Shown in pieces: positions 28,236 to 35,583 of a stretch of 64,000 nt of DNA. This DNA comes from Burkholderia sp. SRS-W-2-2016. Lineage in GTDB: Bacteria; Pseudomonadota; Gammaproteobacteria; Burkholderiales; Burkholderiaceae. How positions within the stretch are numbered: the stretch's first letter is position 1; each line of letters opens with the position of its first letter. The notes below the pieces were generated by a model, which ran no database searches, was not told the DNA's origin, and worked only from the letters and a program-made list of their open reading frames with translations. The DNA lies in the NCBI RefSeq assembly GCF_001931485.1, contig NZ_MSDV01000019.1, forward strand, positions 62,001 to 126,000, given 5' to 3'. The translations under genes and the position numbers were made by a program.

Positions 28236-28277
28236 AACAAAAAAATAGCCGACGCGAGATAAAAATCGCGCGTCGGC
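28236..28277 (-). terminator. Terminator of the small lipoprotein gene
   Basis: A stem of about 9 bp (GCCGACGCG with CGCGTCGGC after a purine-rich loop) is followed on the minus strand by TATTTTTTTG, the layout of a rho-independent terminator just after the stop at 28297. Confidence 0.8.
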
Positions 28278-28296
28278 TCGGTGCTGACGAAACGGC

Positions 28297-28650
28297 TTAC
28301 GACGCGCAGCGCGCGATGTCGAAGCGCATTTCCTCTTCGGGCGGATCGTCGGGCGCATTGGCCGGACGCATGACCTTGATCACGGTGCTGCCGTTGAGCG
28401 GCGTCAGTGTGATGAAGTACGAGTTGCGTCCATCGGCGCCGACCGCGAGTTCGGTCGCGGCGCCGGCGTGCGAGGTACGCACGCGCGCGAGACGGTCTTC
28501 GAGACACGCGGCAATCGCCGCGGGCGGACGCGACGACGACACGTACACCAGGGGCACCGATGCATCGCGCGCGGGGCCGCTGGCGGAACCGCAGGCAGCG
28601 AGAGTGGCGGTGAGGGCGACAGCAGGGGCAAGCAGGAAAAGTCTTTTCAT
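28297..28650 (-). CDS. Small predicted lipoprotein, 117 residues
   Basis: The N-terminus MKRLFLLAPAVALTATLAAC is a lipoprotein signal with a lipobox (L-A-A-C) and lipid-attachment Cys20. The mature part has no family I recognise; two further Cys (AACLED and ARCAS) could form a disulfide. ATG 28650 is clear because the signal peptide begins there. It has its own terminator. Confidence 0.8.
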   Translation of the reverse strand: MKRLFLLAPAVALTATLAACGSASGPARDASVPLVYVSSSRPPAAIAACLEDRLARVRTSHAGAATELAVGADGRNSYFITLTPLNGSTVIKVMRPANAPDDPPEEEMRFDIARCAS

Positions 28651-28971
28651 GGATCCGATCGTCGGCGTTCCCGGTCGTGCATGGGAAGGAGAGGCGCGGG
28701 CGAAGCGCGCTGCACTGACGGGCAGCGCGATGCTTCGCGACGAAGCCGCGATGCGCGCGTCGTTCGTATCGCACGGCGGCACATTGCGGCCGGGGCAGTA
28801 TACCGAGCGCGCGGCGGCATCGTCACTATCCGGCGCCGTTGGTTCGCGAGCATGACGGCCAATCGTAAGGTCCACGAAAAAACCCGCGCCGTGATCGCAT
28901 CACGCGCGGGTTCGGGGACTGCGCGAATCGCCGGACTCGCGCAGCCGCTGCCTGTGGAAGACCTGTCGCTA
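28651..28971. other. Intergenic between lipoprotein and porin
   Basis: 321 bp holding the promoter of the lipoprotein gene and the porin terminator at 28875-28912. No further gene is supported. Confidence 0.6.
28875..28912 (-). terminator. Porin terminator
   Basis: AACCCGCGC pairs with GCGCGGGTT, with an inner GTGAT/ATCAC stem and one bulged base; on the minus strand it ends in TTTTTTCG. It lies 60 bp past the porin stop. Confidence 0.9.
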
Positions 28972-30123
28972 TCAGAAGCGGTGACGCAGACCGATCGCGG
29001 CAGCCACCTGGTTGTCGGTCGACGACGGCGCGAGCGTATTGATCGACGCGACGTTGCGGCCGAAGCTGCCGAACTTGCCCGACGCGTGCTGATACACGCC
29101 TTCGATATACACGTCGGTGCGCTTGCTCAGCGAATAGTCACCCTGCAGCGACACCGTATGCCAGCGCGGATCGCCCGAGCCGTTCGCGCCGCTCATCTTG
29201 CCGTTGGTGAACGTGTACGAGCCCGCGACGCTCAGCGCCGGCGTCAGTGCATAGCGGCCGTTCACTTCGTAGTTGTCCAGATGCAGATTGGTGCCGCTGA
29301 TGCCCGGCAGCGTCGCGCCGCCGACATTCATGCTGGTGATGCCGTCCAGTTGCGAGTGCGTGTACACGAAAGCGGCGACCGCGGGGCCGAACGCATAGCT
29401 GATACCCGCGCCGAACGAGCGCTGCAGATCGGCGCCGATCGCCGAGGCGCCGTCGCCTTGCGATACCGCGCCGTTCAGGTTCGAGCTGCCCGAGTTGCTC
29501 AGTTGCAGATAGGCGGCGGCCAAACGCAGCGGGCCGTTGTTGTACGAAGCGCCCGCGCTCCACGCGCGATTGTTCGAGAACTCGCCGGCCGCATTGCTGA
29601 AGCCGTATAGGCCGCCGAACTTCAGGCCGCCGTAGTTCACGCTCGTGTACTTGACCGCGTTCTTGATCGAGAACGCGCTGCCCAGATTGTCGTTGTTGAA
29701 CGGGTGGGCCGCGAGGTTGTTGCCGAAACCCTCGCCCGCTTCCGACAGCGGCGCCAGATAGTCGCTCACCGAGTCGTATTGACGGCCGAAGGTCAGCGTG
29801 CCGAAGTTGTTGCTCTTCAGACCGACGAACGCCTGGCGGTTGAACAGCGTGCTGTTTTCGATGTTGCGGCCGTTGCTCAGATTGAAGCCGCTTTCCAACG
29901 TGAACAGCGCGTGCAGACCGCCGCCCAGGTCTTCGCTGCCGCGCAGGCCGAAGTAGGTATTCGACAGCGCGCCGCTGCCTTGCTGCCATTTGCTGTGGCC
30001 GCCCTGGTTGTTCGAATAGACGATGCCGGCGTCGAGCGAGCCGTACAAGGTGACGCTGCTCTGTGCTTGCGCGGTGACGGCGAACGCGCCCAGCAGAGCG
30101 GCCGCGATAAGGGTTTTGTTCAT
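28972..30123 (-). CDS. Gram-negative outer-membrane porin (OmpC-like)
   Basis: 383-residue beta-barrel porin. The signal peptide MNKTLIAAALLGAFAVTAQA ends at AQA-QSSVTLYG, the standard Burkholderia porin start. Typical blocks follow: YFGLRGSEDLGGGLHALFTLE, FNRQAFVGLK, GTLTFGRQYDS, and a C-terminal Phe (AAAIGLRHRF) needed for barrel assembly. It forms a trimeric diffusion channel. GGAG precedes the ATG and a strong terminator follows. Confidence 0.96.
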   Translation of the reverse strand: MNKTLIAAALLGAFAVTAQAQSSVTLYGSLDAGIVYSNNQGGHSKWQQGSGALSNTYFGLRGSEDLGGGLHALFTLESGFNLSNGRNIENSTLFNRQAFVGLKSNNFGTLTFGRQYDSVSDYLAPLSEAGEGFGNNLAAHPFNNDNLGSAFSIKNAVKYTSVNYGGLKFGGLYGFSNAAGEFSNNRAWSAGASYNNGPLRLAAAYLQLSNSGSSNLNGAVSQGDGASAIGADLQRSFGAGISYAFGPAVAAFVYTHSQLDGITSMNVGGATLPGISGTNLHLDNYEVNGRYALTPALSVAGSYTFTNGKMSGANGSGDPRWHTVSLQGDYSLSKRTDVYIEGVYQHASGKFGSFGRNVASINTLAPSSTDNQVAAAIGLRHRF

Positions 30124-30324
30124 CTTCAGATTACTCCGGAAAAGTGCATGGAGAATCGGCGTTCCAGCGATGAGGCGCGGATTGCGCTCGATGACTGGCG
30201 ATTCGCGGCGCAGTGTATTCCGGTTGCGCGGCTACTTAATTGCGCGCATTACAATAATTAATTCCGGGCTTTGGAAATGTAAAAAGTAAACCGGCAAGTA
30301 CCGGCGAATAAAAGAATTCTCTTT

Positions 30325-30354
30325 TTGACAATCGAATGCGTGCGGCATTGTCAA
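30325..30354. promoter_or_regulatory. TTGACAAT-N14-ATTGTCAA dyad upstream of the porin gene
   Basis: Perfect 8-bp inverted repeat with a 14-bp spacer, about 200 bp before the porin start. The arms equal a consensus -35 (TTGACA) on both strands, so this is either a regulator site or a pair of divergent -35 elements. Confidence 0.45.
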
Positions 30355-30539
30355 GCGAAACGCCGTTGTCGGTGCGCGACGACGCCAGCGCGCAAGCGCC
30401 TGTCGGCGAGCTTTCACGGCTACTGATTCCTACTATTTTGCGCAACGCAGTCTTGCGATGCGCCTATTAAACCAGGCTGGTCGGCCATTTATAATTCCGA
30501 ACGGCCCCTCTGACCAAGTGGGTCTTTTTCATTTTTACG

Positions 30540-30563
30540 CGCGGCCTGTGGGCCGCGTTTTTT
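30540..30563 (+). terminator. Orphan rightward intrinsic terminator
   Basis: CGCGGCC-TGTG-GGCCGCG followed by TTTTTTA. A weaker hairpin with a T-tract (GACC-AAGTG-GGTC then TTTTTC) lies 25 bp upstream. No coding gene on the plus strand precedes it within 400 bp. Confidence 0.75.
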
Positions 30564-30752
30564 AATCCCGATTTAAAAATGGAATTTATACGCTTTTAAT
30601 GCGGAATAAAACAGTTTATTAGCGCGCCCGGACGGTTCGCGGTGGCCGCCGCGACTTGTCCGTTCGGCAGGGTGGCGGGGCGGCATGGTCGCGGGCAGGT
30701 AAAATCGCGGGTTCGAATCTGTTTGATGCCTTGCGAAGTGAGTGAACCTGCG

Positions 30753-31289
30753 ATGACCGACACGCCCTTGCCCTCGTCCGAGATGGACGCCGAATTGCCG
30801 ACCGACGAATCGTCCGGGGCGGACGAAAGCGTGCGTGAGGATCGTCTGTGGCGCGACAACGGCTGGACCGCGCGCGTGATCAAGAACGAAGACGACGAAG
30901 GCTGGGCCGTCGAAATGATCAAGGACGGCGAGGCGGAGCCCGCGCTGGTCGGACCGTGGACGATGGGCCGCAACAAGAAGGACCCGAAGCCGCTCGACGT
31001 GTCGGCGTTCAACACGCTGGTGAAGACCGCGGCCGAAGTGCTGCGCCGTCACGAGCAGCAACTGCGCGCGCAACTGCACAAGACGCTGCGGGTGCCGAGC
31101 GCGGACGGCAACGACGAACTCGAAATCACGCTCGACATCATCCCCGACGACATCGAACCGTACGCACTGCTGAGCGCGCTCGATATGTTCGGCGAACAGA
31201 TCGCGCAGGTGCAGGTCGCACCGAACTTCAAGCTCAGCAAGGCGAGCGCGGCGGCGTGGGTGGAAAACGAATTTCGCCGGCCGGGGTGA
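30753..31289 (+). CDS. Hypothetical protein, 178 residues
   Basis: Soluble acidic protein, no signal peptide or membrane helix. After an acidic N-terminus (about residues 1-30) it has WRDNGWTARVIKNEDDEGWA, a beta-rich segment ending PWTMGRNKKDPKPLD, a long helix (FNTLVKTAAEVLRRHEQQLR) and a beta/helix tail. Codon bias is strong, so it is a real gene. I do not recognise a characterised family. Confidence 0.75.
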   Translation: MTDTPLPSSEMDAELPTDESSGADESVREDRLWRDNGWTARVIKNEDDEGWAVEMIKDGEAEPALVGPWTMGRNKKDPKPLDVSAFNTLVKTAAEVLRRHEQQLRAQLHKTLRVPSADGNDELEITLDIIPDDIEPYALLSALDMFGEQIAQVQVAPNFKLSKASAAAWVENEFRRPG

Positions 31290-31340
31290 GCGGCGGCTAA
31301 ATGGCGCGGTGAAGCGTAGTGGAGGGAAGGCGGCGCAGCC

Positions 31341-31772
31341 TTAGCTGCGCTTGCAGAAAATCGCGGTGATCAGCGGCGCGACGTGATGCACGATGGCGGT
31401 GCTGCCGGCGTCCTGCAACGCGCGTTTCACCTTCTCCTCGCTGCCGAACACGACCGCGCCGTACGCGGATTGCGCGAGCGGCTCGCCGTCGCCGACGCGA
31501 AACAGCGGATCGTCTTTTTCGAAACCGACCACCGCGAACACGCGAAAGCCGAACGCGGTCAGATTGGCATTGGAGACCGGCGAAAACGCGTTGATCGAAT
31601 TGCGTTCCACGTGACTCGGCTTCGGGTCGATCAATTGCTGCTGTAGAAGATCGGCGATGAACTGGTGGCCGCTCTCGTTGCAGGTCAGCGGCGTATCGAG
31701 TTCCACCGCGAACGACGGCAGCGGCAACGCGAGAGCCGCGAGCAACAGGGCAGGGGCAAGAAAACGGTTCAT
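31341..31772 (-). CDS. Secreted hypothetical protein, 143 residues
   Basis: A Sec signal peptide (MNRFLAPALLLAALALPLPSFA, cleavage near residue 22) leads to a small periplasmic domain with two Cys (LTCNES and the C-terminal IFCKRS) that may pair. No family recognised. It is divergent from the lipid-type operon at 32013. Confidence 0.75.
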   Translation of the reverse strand: MNRFLAPALLLAALALPLPSFAVELDTPLTCNESGHQFIADLLQQQLIDPKPSHVERNSINAFSPVSNANLTAFGFRVFAVVGFEKDDPLFRVGDGEPLAQSAYGAVVFGSEEKVKRALQDAGSTAIVHHVAPLITAIFCKRS

Positions 31773-32012
31773 GAGTGTAGGCGACAGGTCCGCTTCGATG
31801 TCGTGGATTCACAACGGCCTTGGGCGCCGCGCCGCGGGCCGCGAAACGCCGTGCATCGAAGGGATTCCGCGTGGCAGGCGCAACTGGATTCGCACTTTAT
31901 CGCGATTCCCGCGATTGCGCTTTGTCGCCGACACCGAAACGTCATTGTTCAAGCGCAAAGAAACACGCGGGATGAAAGCAATCTTTCACGATCCCGTATA
32001 TATTTCCGGGTT

Positions 32013-32708
32013 ATGACTTCGCAAGCCCAATCTCCATTAAACGTCCCATTGCCACGCACGTGGGACGCCCGGCTCGCCCGCCGGCTCGTGACACCGCTAG
32101 TCGATACCTGGGTCACGCCCAATCACCTGACCACGCTGCGCCTGCTGATCGGCGTCGCGGGCGCGTTGTGTCTTGCTCACGGCGGTTTCGCGTGGGCCAA
32201 TGCGGGCGCGCTGCTGATCGTGCTGTCCAATTTCGTCGACCATACGGACGGCGAGCTCGCGCGTATCGGTGGCAAATCGAGCCGTATCGGTCATTTTTAC
32301 GACCTCGCGTGCGACGCGCTCGTCACCGTGATGCTGTTCGTCGGCATGGGCATCGGCGTTGGCGCCACTTCGCTCGGCGGCCTGAAGATCGCGCCGGGCG
32401 TGCTCGGCGCAGTCGCCGGCGTGGCCGTTGCGCTGATTTTCTTTTTGCGCATGCGCATCGAGGAAATGGCCGGCAAGGCCGGAACCAAACAGGCGTCGCT
32501 CGGCGGTTTCGAAACCGAGGACGTGCTGTATCTGCTGCCGATCGTCACGCTGACCAGCGTGACCGCGCCGTTCGTGGTGGTCGCGTCGATCGGTGCGCCG
32601 CTGTTTGCCGCGTGGGTCGTGGTCGATTACTGCCGCGTTGCACGCCGCAGCGCCCGCTCGGCGGCACCCGCCGAAGCTTCCAAAACTCAACTTTGGGCCA
32701 GCGAATGA
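32013..32708 (+). CDS. CDP-alcohol phosphatidyltransferase family protein
   Basis: 231-residue membrane enzyme with the complete CDP-alcohol phosphotransferase motif: Asp76-x2-Asp79-Gly80-x2-Ala83-Arg84-x8-Gly93-x3-Asp97-x3-Asp101. These aspartates bind two metals and the CDP-linked donor. Hydrophobic helices flank the motif. Such enzymes join an alcohol acceptor to a CDP-activated lipid or headgroup, making phospholipids or phospho-conjugates. It opens a four-gene operon; the stop overlaps the next start (ATGA). A 14-codon frame (31972-32016) overlaps its start the same way and might be a leader. Confidence 0.9.
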   Translation: MTSQAQSPLNVPLPRTWDARLARRLVTPLVDTWVTPNHLTTLRLLIGVAGALCLAHGGFAWANAGALLIVLSNFVDHTDGELARIGGKSSRIGHFYDLACDALVTVMLFVGMGIGVGATSLGGLKIAPGVLGAVAGVAVALIFFLRMRIEEMAGKAGTKQASLGGFETEDVLYLLPIVTLTSVTAPFVVVASIGAPLFAAWVVVDYCRVARRSARSAAPAEASKTQLWASE

Positions 32709-33520
32709 GTTCCCACGCCGAAGACGACGTGATCGCGCCCGTGTCGTCAGTTGCTCCCGCAGCCGCGCTCACGCCCGCGCCCGACCCGGACCGCGCGGTC
32801 GCGAGCCGCACCCGCACGTTCGACAACCCGCGCCTGCGCAAGGATTTCGCCGCGCAGGACGCGTTTCTGTATCTGGAAGACTTTCTCGCGCCGGAAGTCA
32901 CCGCGCAGCTGATTCATAGCGCGCGCTCCCTGCTCGACGAAGTGAACCGCAACTATCTGCCGGGGCACAAGCAGGGCGGCAGCGTGAGCCGCCATACGAT
33001 CGACCGGCTCGCGCCGTTTATCGCCGAGCTGTATCGCTCGAAAGAGCTGATCGGCTGGCTCGAGCAACTGAGCGGCGACAAGCTGCAGGTGTCGCCGGCC
33101 GACGATCCGCACGCGTACGCGCTGTATTACTACACGCGGCCCGGCGACCATATCGGCTGGCATTACGATACTTCGTACTACGACGGACGCCGCTATACGC
33201 TGCTGCTGGGCGTAATCGACGAATCGACCTGCCGGCTCGACTACGAGCTGCATACGCGCAATCCGGATGTGCCGGACCAGCCGGGTTCGGTGCAGATTCC
33301 GCCGGGCGGGCTGGTGTTTTTCGACGGCGACAAGCTGCGTCACCGGATCACGCCGGCGGGTGCGAACGAGATGCGCGTGTCGCTGACGTTCGAGTATGTG
33401 ACCGACCCGAACATGCGGCCGTGGCGCCGTTTTATCTCCAACATGAAGGACGCGATCGCGTACTTCGGTTTCCGCCAGGTGTTCCGTCAGATGACCTCGC
33501 GCGCGAAGGACTCCGCATGA
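32705..33520 (+). CDS. 2-oxoglutarate/Fe(II)-dependent oxygenase, HalD/BesD family, hydroxylase-type site
   Basis: 271-residue enzyme with a double-stranded beta-helix core. The metal triad is intact: His153-Tyr-Asp155 and His213 (KLRHRI), with Arg224 (NEMRVSL) placed to bind 2-oxoglutarate. In the related radical halogenases the Asp is replaced by Gly to admit chloride; here the Asp is present, so hydroxylation is expected. The first 35 residues are Ala/Pro-rich and probably disordered. ATGA overlaps with both neighbours make a coupled operon, so it likely hydroxylates a precursor or product of the CDP-alcohol reaction. Confidence 0.87.
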   Translation: MSSHAEDDVIAPVSSVAPAAALTPAPDPDRAVASRTRTFDNPRLRKDFAAQDAFLYLEDFLAPEVTAQLIHSARSLLDEVNRNYLPGHKQGGSVSRHTIDRLAPFIAELYRSKELIGWLEQLSGDKLQVSPADDPHAYALYYYTRPGDHIGWHYDTSYYDGRRYTLLLGVIDESTCRLDYELHTRNPDVPDQPGSVQIPPGGLVFFDGDKLRHRITPAGANEMRVSLTFEYVTDPNMRPWRRFISNMKDAIAYFGFRQVFRQMTSRAKDSA

Positions 33521-34548
33521 GTCGCGCGGCTGTACTTCTGCTGTCGATCGGCACGGCGCTGTTCGTCGGCCTGCTCGCGTGGCAGGGGTTCGGCTCGGTT
33601 GCATCGACGCTGCTCGCGGCCGGCTGGGGGCTCGCGGTTGTCGCGCTGTTTCACCTCGTGCCACTGGTGCTCGATGCCGGCGCGATTTCGGTGCTGCTCA
33701 AGCGTAACGAACCCGCGCGCGACGGCGCGCCCGCGCATCAGCCGTCTCTGCGCGATGCGCTGTTCGCGCGCTGGATCGGCGAGTCGGTGAATAGTCTGTT
33801 GCCGGCCGGTCAGATCGGCGGTCCGGTCGTGATGGTGCGGCAGCTGTCGCAGCGCGGCATGTTGCTGCGCGACGCGGCCGCGGCGATTACCGTCAGCACG
33901 ACCTGGCAGGCGCTCGCGCAAATCCTGTTCGCGCTCGGCGGCCTCGCGATGTTCGGCGCCTATGCCGCGCAGGGCACGCTGCACGATGTGCGCACCGCGA
34001 CCCTCGTCGCGACCTGCGTGCTCGGCGCGCTGATCGCGCTTTTTTACTTCGCGCAGCGGCGCGGCCTGTTCGGCGGTTTGCTCGGCCTCGTGTCGAAGCT
34101 GTTCGGCAAGCGCGACTGGTCGTCGCTGATGACCCGCGCGGAATCGGTCGATGCGGCCGTGCAGGACCTGTACCGCGAGCGCGGCCGGGTCGCCGCGAGC
34201 TTTTTGCTGAGCCTCGTCGGCTGGATCGTCGGCACGGTCGAGGTGTGGCTCGCGCTGCGTTTTCTCGGCCATCCGGTCGGCTGGCTCGACGCGCTGCTGC
34301 TCGAAAGCATCGGTCAGGCGATTCGCGGCGCGGCGTTTATGATTCCGGGTTCGCTCGGCGTGCAGGAGGGCGGCTATCTGCTGCTCGCGCCGCTGGTCGG
34401 TCTGCCGCCCGACGCGGCGCTGGCGTTGTCGCTCGCCAAGCGTGCGCGTGAACTCCTGCTAGGCCTGCCGGGCCTGCTGGTACTGCATTTCAGCGAACGA
34501 CGCTGGCAACGGCGGCGCGCCCCACGGCGCACCCCGGTTGCCCATTGA
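33517..34548 (+). CDS. UPF0104 / LPG-synthase-TM flippase-like membrane protein
   Basis: 343-residue polytopic protein with about eight helices. The family signature regions ESVNSLLPAGQIGGPVVMVR and FMIPGSLGVQEGGYLLLAP are present; they occur in the transmembrane (flippase) part of MprF and in HpnL. It lacks the catalytic aminoacyl-transferase half. It would move a lipid made by its operon partners between membrane leaflets. It overlaps the hydroxylase gene by ATGA. Confidence 0.87.
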   Translation: MSRAAVLLLSIGTALFVGLLAWQGFGSVASTLLAAGWGLAVVALFHLVPLVLDAGAISVLLKRNEPARDGAPAHQPSLRDALFARWIGESVNSLLPAGQIGGPVVMVRQLSQRGMLLRDAAAAITVSTTWQALAQILFALGGLAMFGAYAAQGTLHDVRTATLVATCVLGALIALFYFAQRRGLFGGLLGLVSKLFGKRDWSSLMTRAESVDAAVQDLYRERGRVAASFLLSLVGWIVGTVEVWLALRFLGHPVGWLDALLLESIGQAIRGAAFMIPGSLGVQEGGYLLLAPLVGLPPDAALALSLAKRARELLLGLPGLLVLHFSERRWQRRRAPRRTPVAH

Positions 34549-34575
34549 TCTCCGTATTTTTTCAAAGGACCGCGC

Positions 34576-35340
34576 ATGCGCGCCATCATTCTCGCAGCGG
34601 GCCTCGGCCTGCGTCTTCAGCAGCCGCCGCAAGCCCAGTTCCCGAAGTGCCTGTTGCAGTTCGACGGCATGAGCCTGCTCGAACGGCATCTGCAGATGCT
34701 CGAAACCGCCGGCGTGACCGACGTCGTGCTGGCGCTCGGTTTCCAGCCGGAATCGGTGCAGGCGGAACTCGCGCGGATCAACTGGCCGCATTCGGTCGAG
34801 ACCGTGATCAACTCGCGCTTCGATCTGGGCAGCGTGCTGACCGTGCATACGGTCGCCGATGCGCTGACGCGCGGCGGCGACGTGCTGCTGATGGATGCCG
34901 ACGTGCTGTACGACGAGCGCATTCTGAGCGCGCTGGTGGCCGGTGAAACGGCCAACCGTCTGCTGATCGACCGCGATTTCGAAGCGGGCGACGAGCCGGT
35001 CAAGCTGTGTCTGCAAGACGGCGTGCCGGTCGAGTTGCGCAAGCAGCTGGCGGTCAATCTGGAGTACGACACGATCGGCGAGTCGGTCGGTTTCTTCCGC
35101 TTCCAGCAGGACACCGCGCGACGCTTTGCGCAGATCGTCGCCGGTTATATCGACAGCGGCCGGGCCAACATGCCGCACGAAGAAGCGGTGCGCGACCTGC
35201 TGCTCGAACGCAGCTCGGTGTTCGATACCGCGGACGTGACCGGCGCGCCGTGGATCGAAATCGACTTCCCGAACGACGTCGCGCGCGCGACCAACGAAAT
35301 CCTGCCGCAGTTGCAGCCGCTGGTCAGCGCGTCGCGCTGA
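34576..35340 (+). CDS. Nucleotidyltransferase (phosphocholine cytidylyltransferase/sugar-1-P type)
   Basis: 254-residue Rossmann-like NTP transferase. IILAAGLGLRL and FPKCLLQFDG near the N-terminus bind the nucleotide, and LLMDADVLYD carries the metal-binding Asp. The short length and the PKCLL motif resemble LicC/PntC-like cytidylyltransferases, which activate choline-phosphate or aminoalkylphosphonates, more than long sugar pyrophosphorylases. It starts 27 bp after the flippase with AAAGGA. It could supply the CDP-activated headgroup used by the enzyme at 32013. Confidence 0.85.
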   Translation: MRAIILAAGLGLRLQQPPQAQFPKCLLQFDGMSLLERHLQMLETAGVTDVVLALGFQPESVQAELARINWPHSVETVINSRFDLGSVLTVHTVADALTRGGDVLLMDADVLYDERILSALVAGETANRLLIDRDFEAGDEPVKLCLQDGVPVELRKQLAVNLEYDTIGESVGFFRFQQDTARRFAQIVAGYIDSGRANMPHEEAVRDLLLERSSVFDTADVTGAPWIEIDFPNDVARATNEILPQLQPLVSASR

Positions 35341-35352
35341 GCCTCAACGACC

Positions 35353-35396
35353 GCGCGCGCTACGAGCCGGTGTTTGCGCCGGCTCGTAGCGCGCGC
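35353..35396. terminator. 18-bp perfect hairpin after the lipid-type operon
   Basis: GCGCGCGCTACGAGCCGG pairs fully with its complement around an 8-base loop, 12 bp after the nucleotidyltransferase stop. There is no T-run, so it may act as an mRNA 3'-end stabiliser or a factor-dependent terminator. Confidence 0.65.
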
Positions 35397-35583
35397 AGTA
35401 CGTGCCGTCCGCGCTGCTTGCAGCGTCCGCGTTGCCTGTATTTCCCACCTTGCTGTCCGCCTCGCCCGCGCCACTCGTTCGGCTAGCCGCGGCAAAATCC
35501 CCCCGCGCAACAACATTTGTTGCCGCCCCCAATGCCATAATCGTCGCTTTCCACCAAAGGCCTGGCCGCCCGTCGTTACGACA

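Larger units (their letters stand above)
30124..30752. other. 629-bp AT-rich intergenic region with regulatory elements
   Basis: No protein gene is supported. The region carries the porin promoter on the minus strand, a perfect 8-bp dyad at 30325-30354 and an orphan terminator at 30540-30563 reading rightwards. The orphan terminator leaves room for a small RNA. Confidence 0.55.

Noticed and set aside
30700..30735. tRNA-like GGTTCGAATC string
   Set aside because: The flanking bases do not pair as a T-arm and no acceptor, D or anticodon stems can be formed around it.
32705..33520. Halogenase call for the HalD/BesD-family gene
   Set aside because: The metal-binding Asp155 is present, which blocks the halide position in known members.
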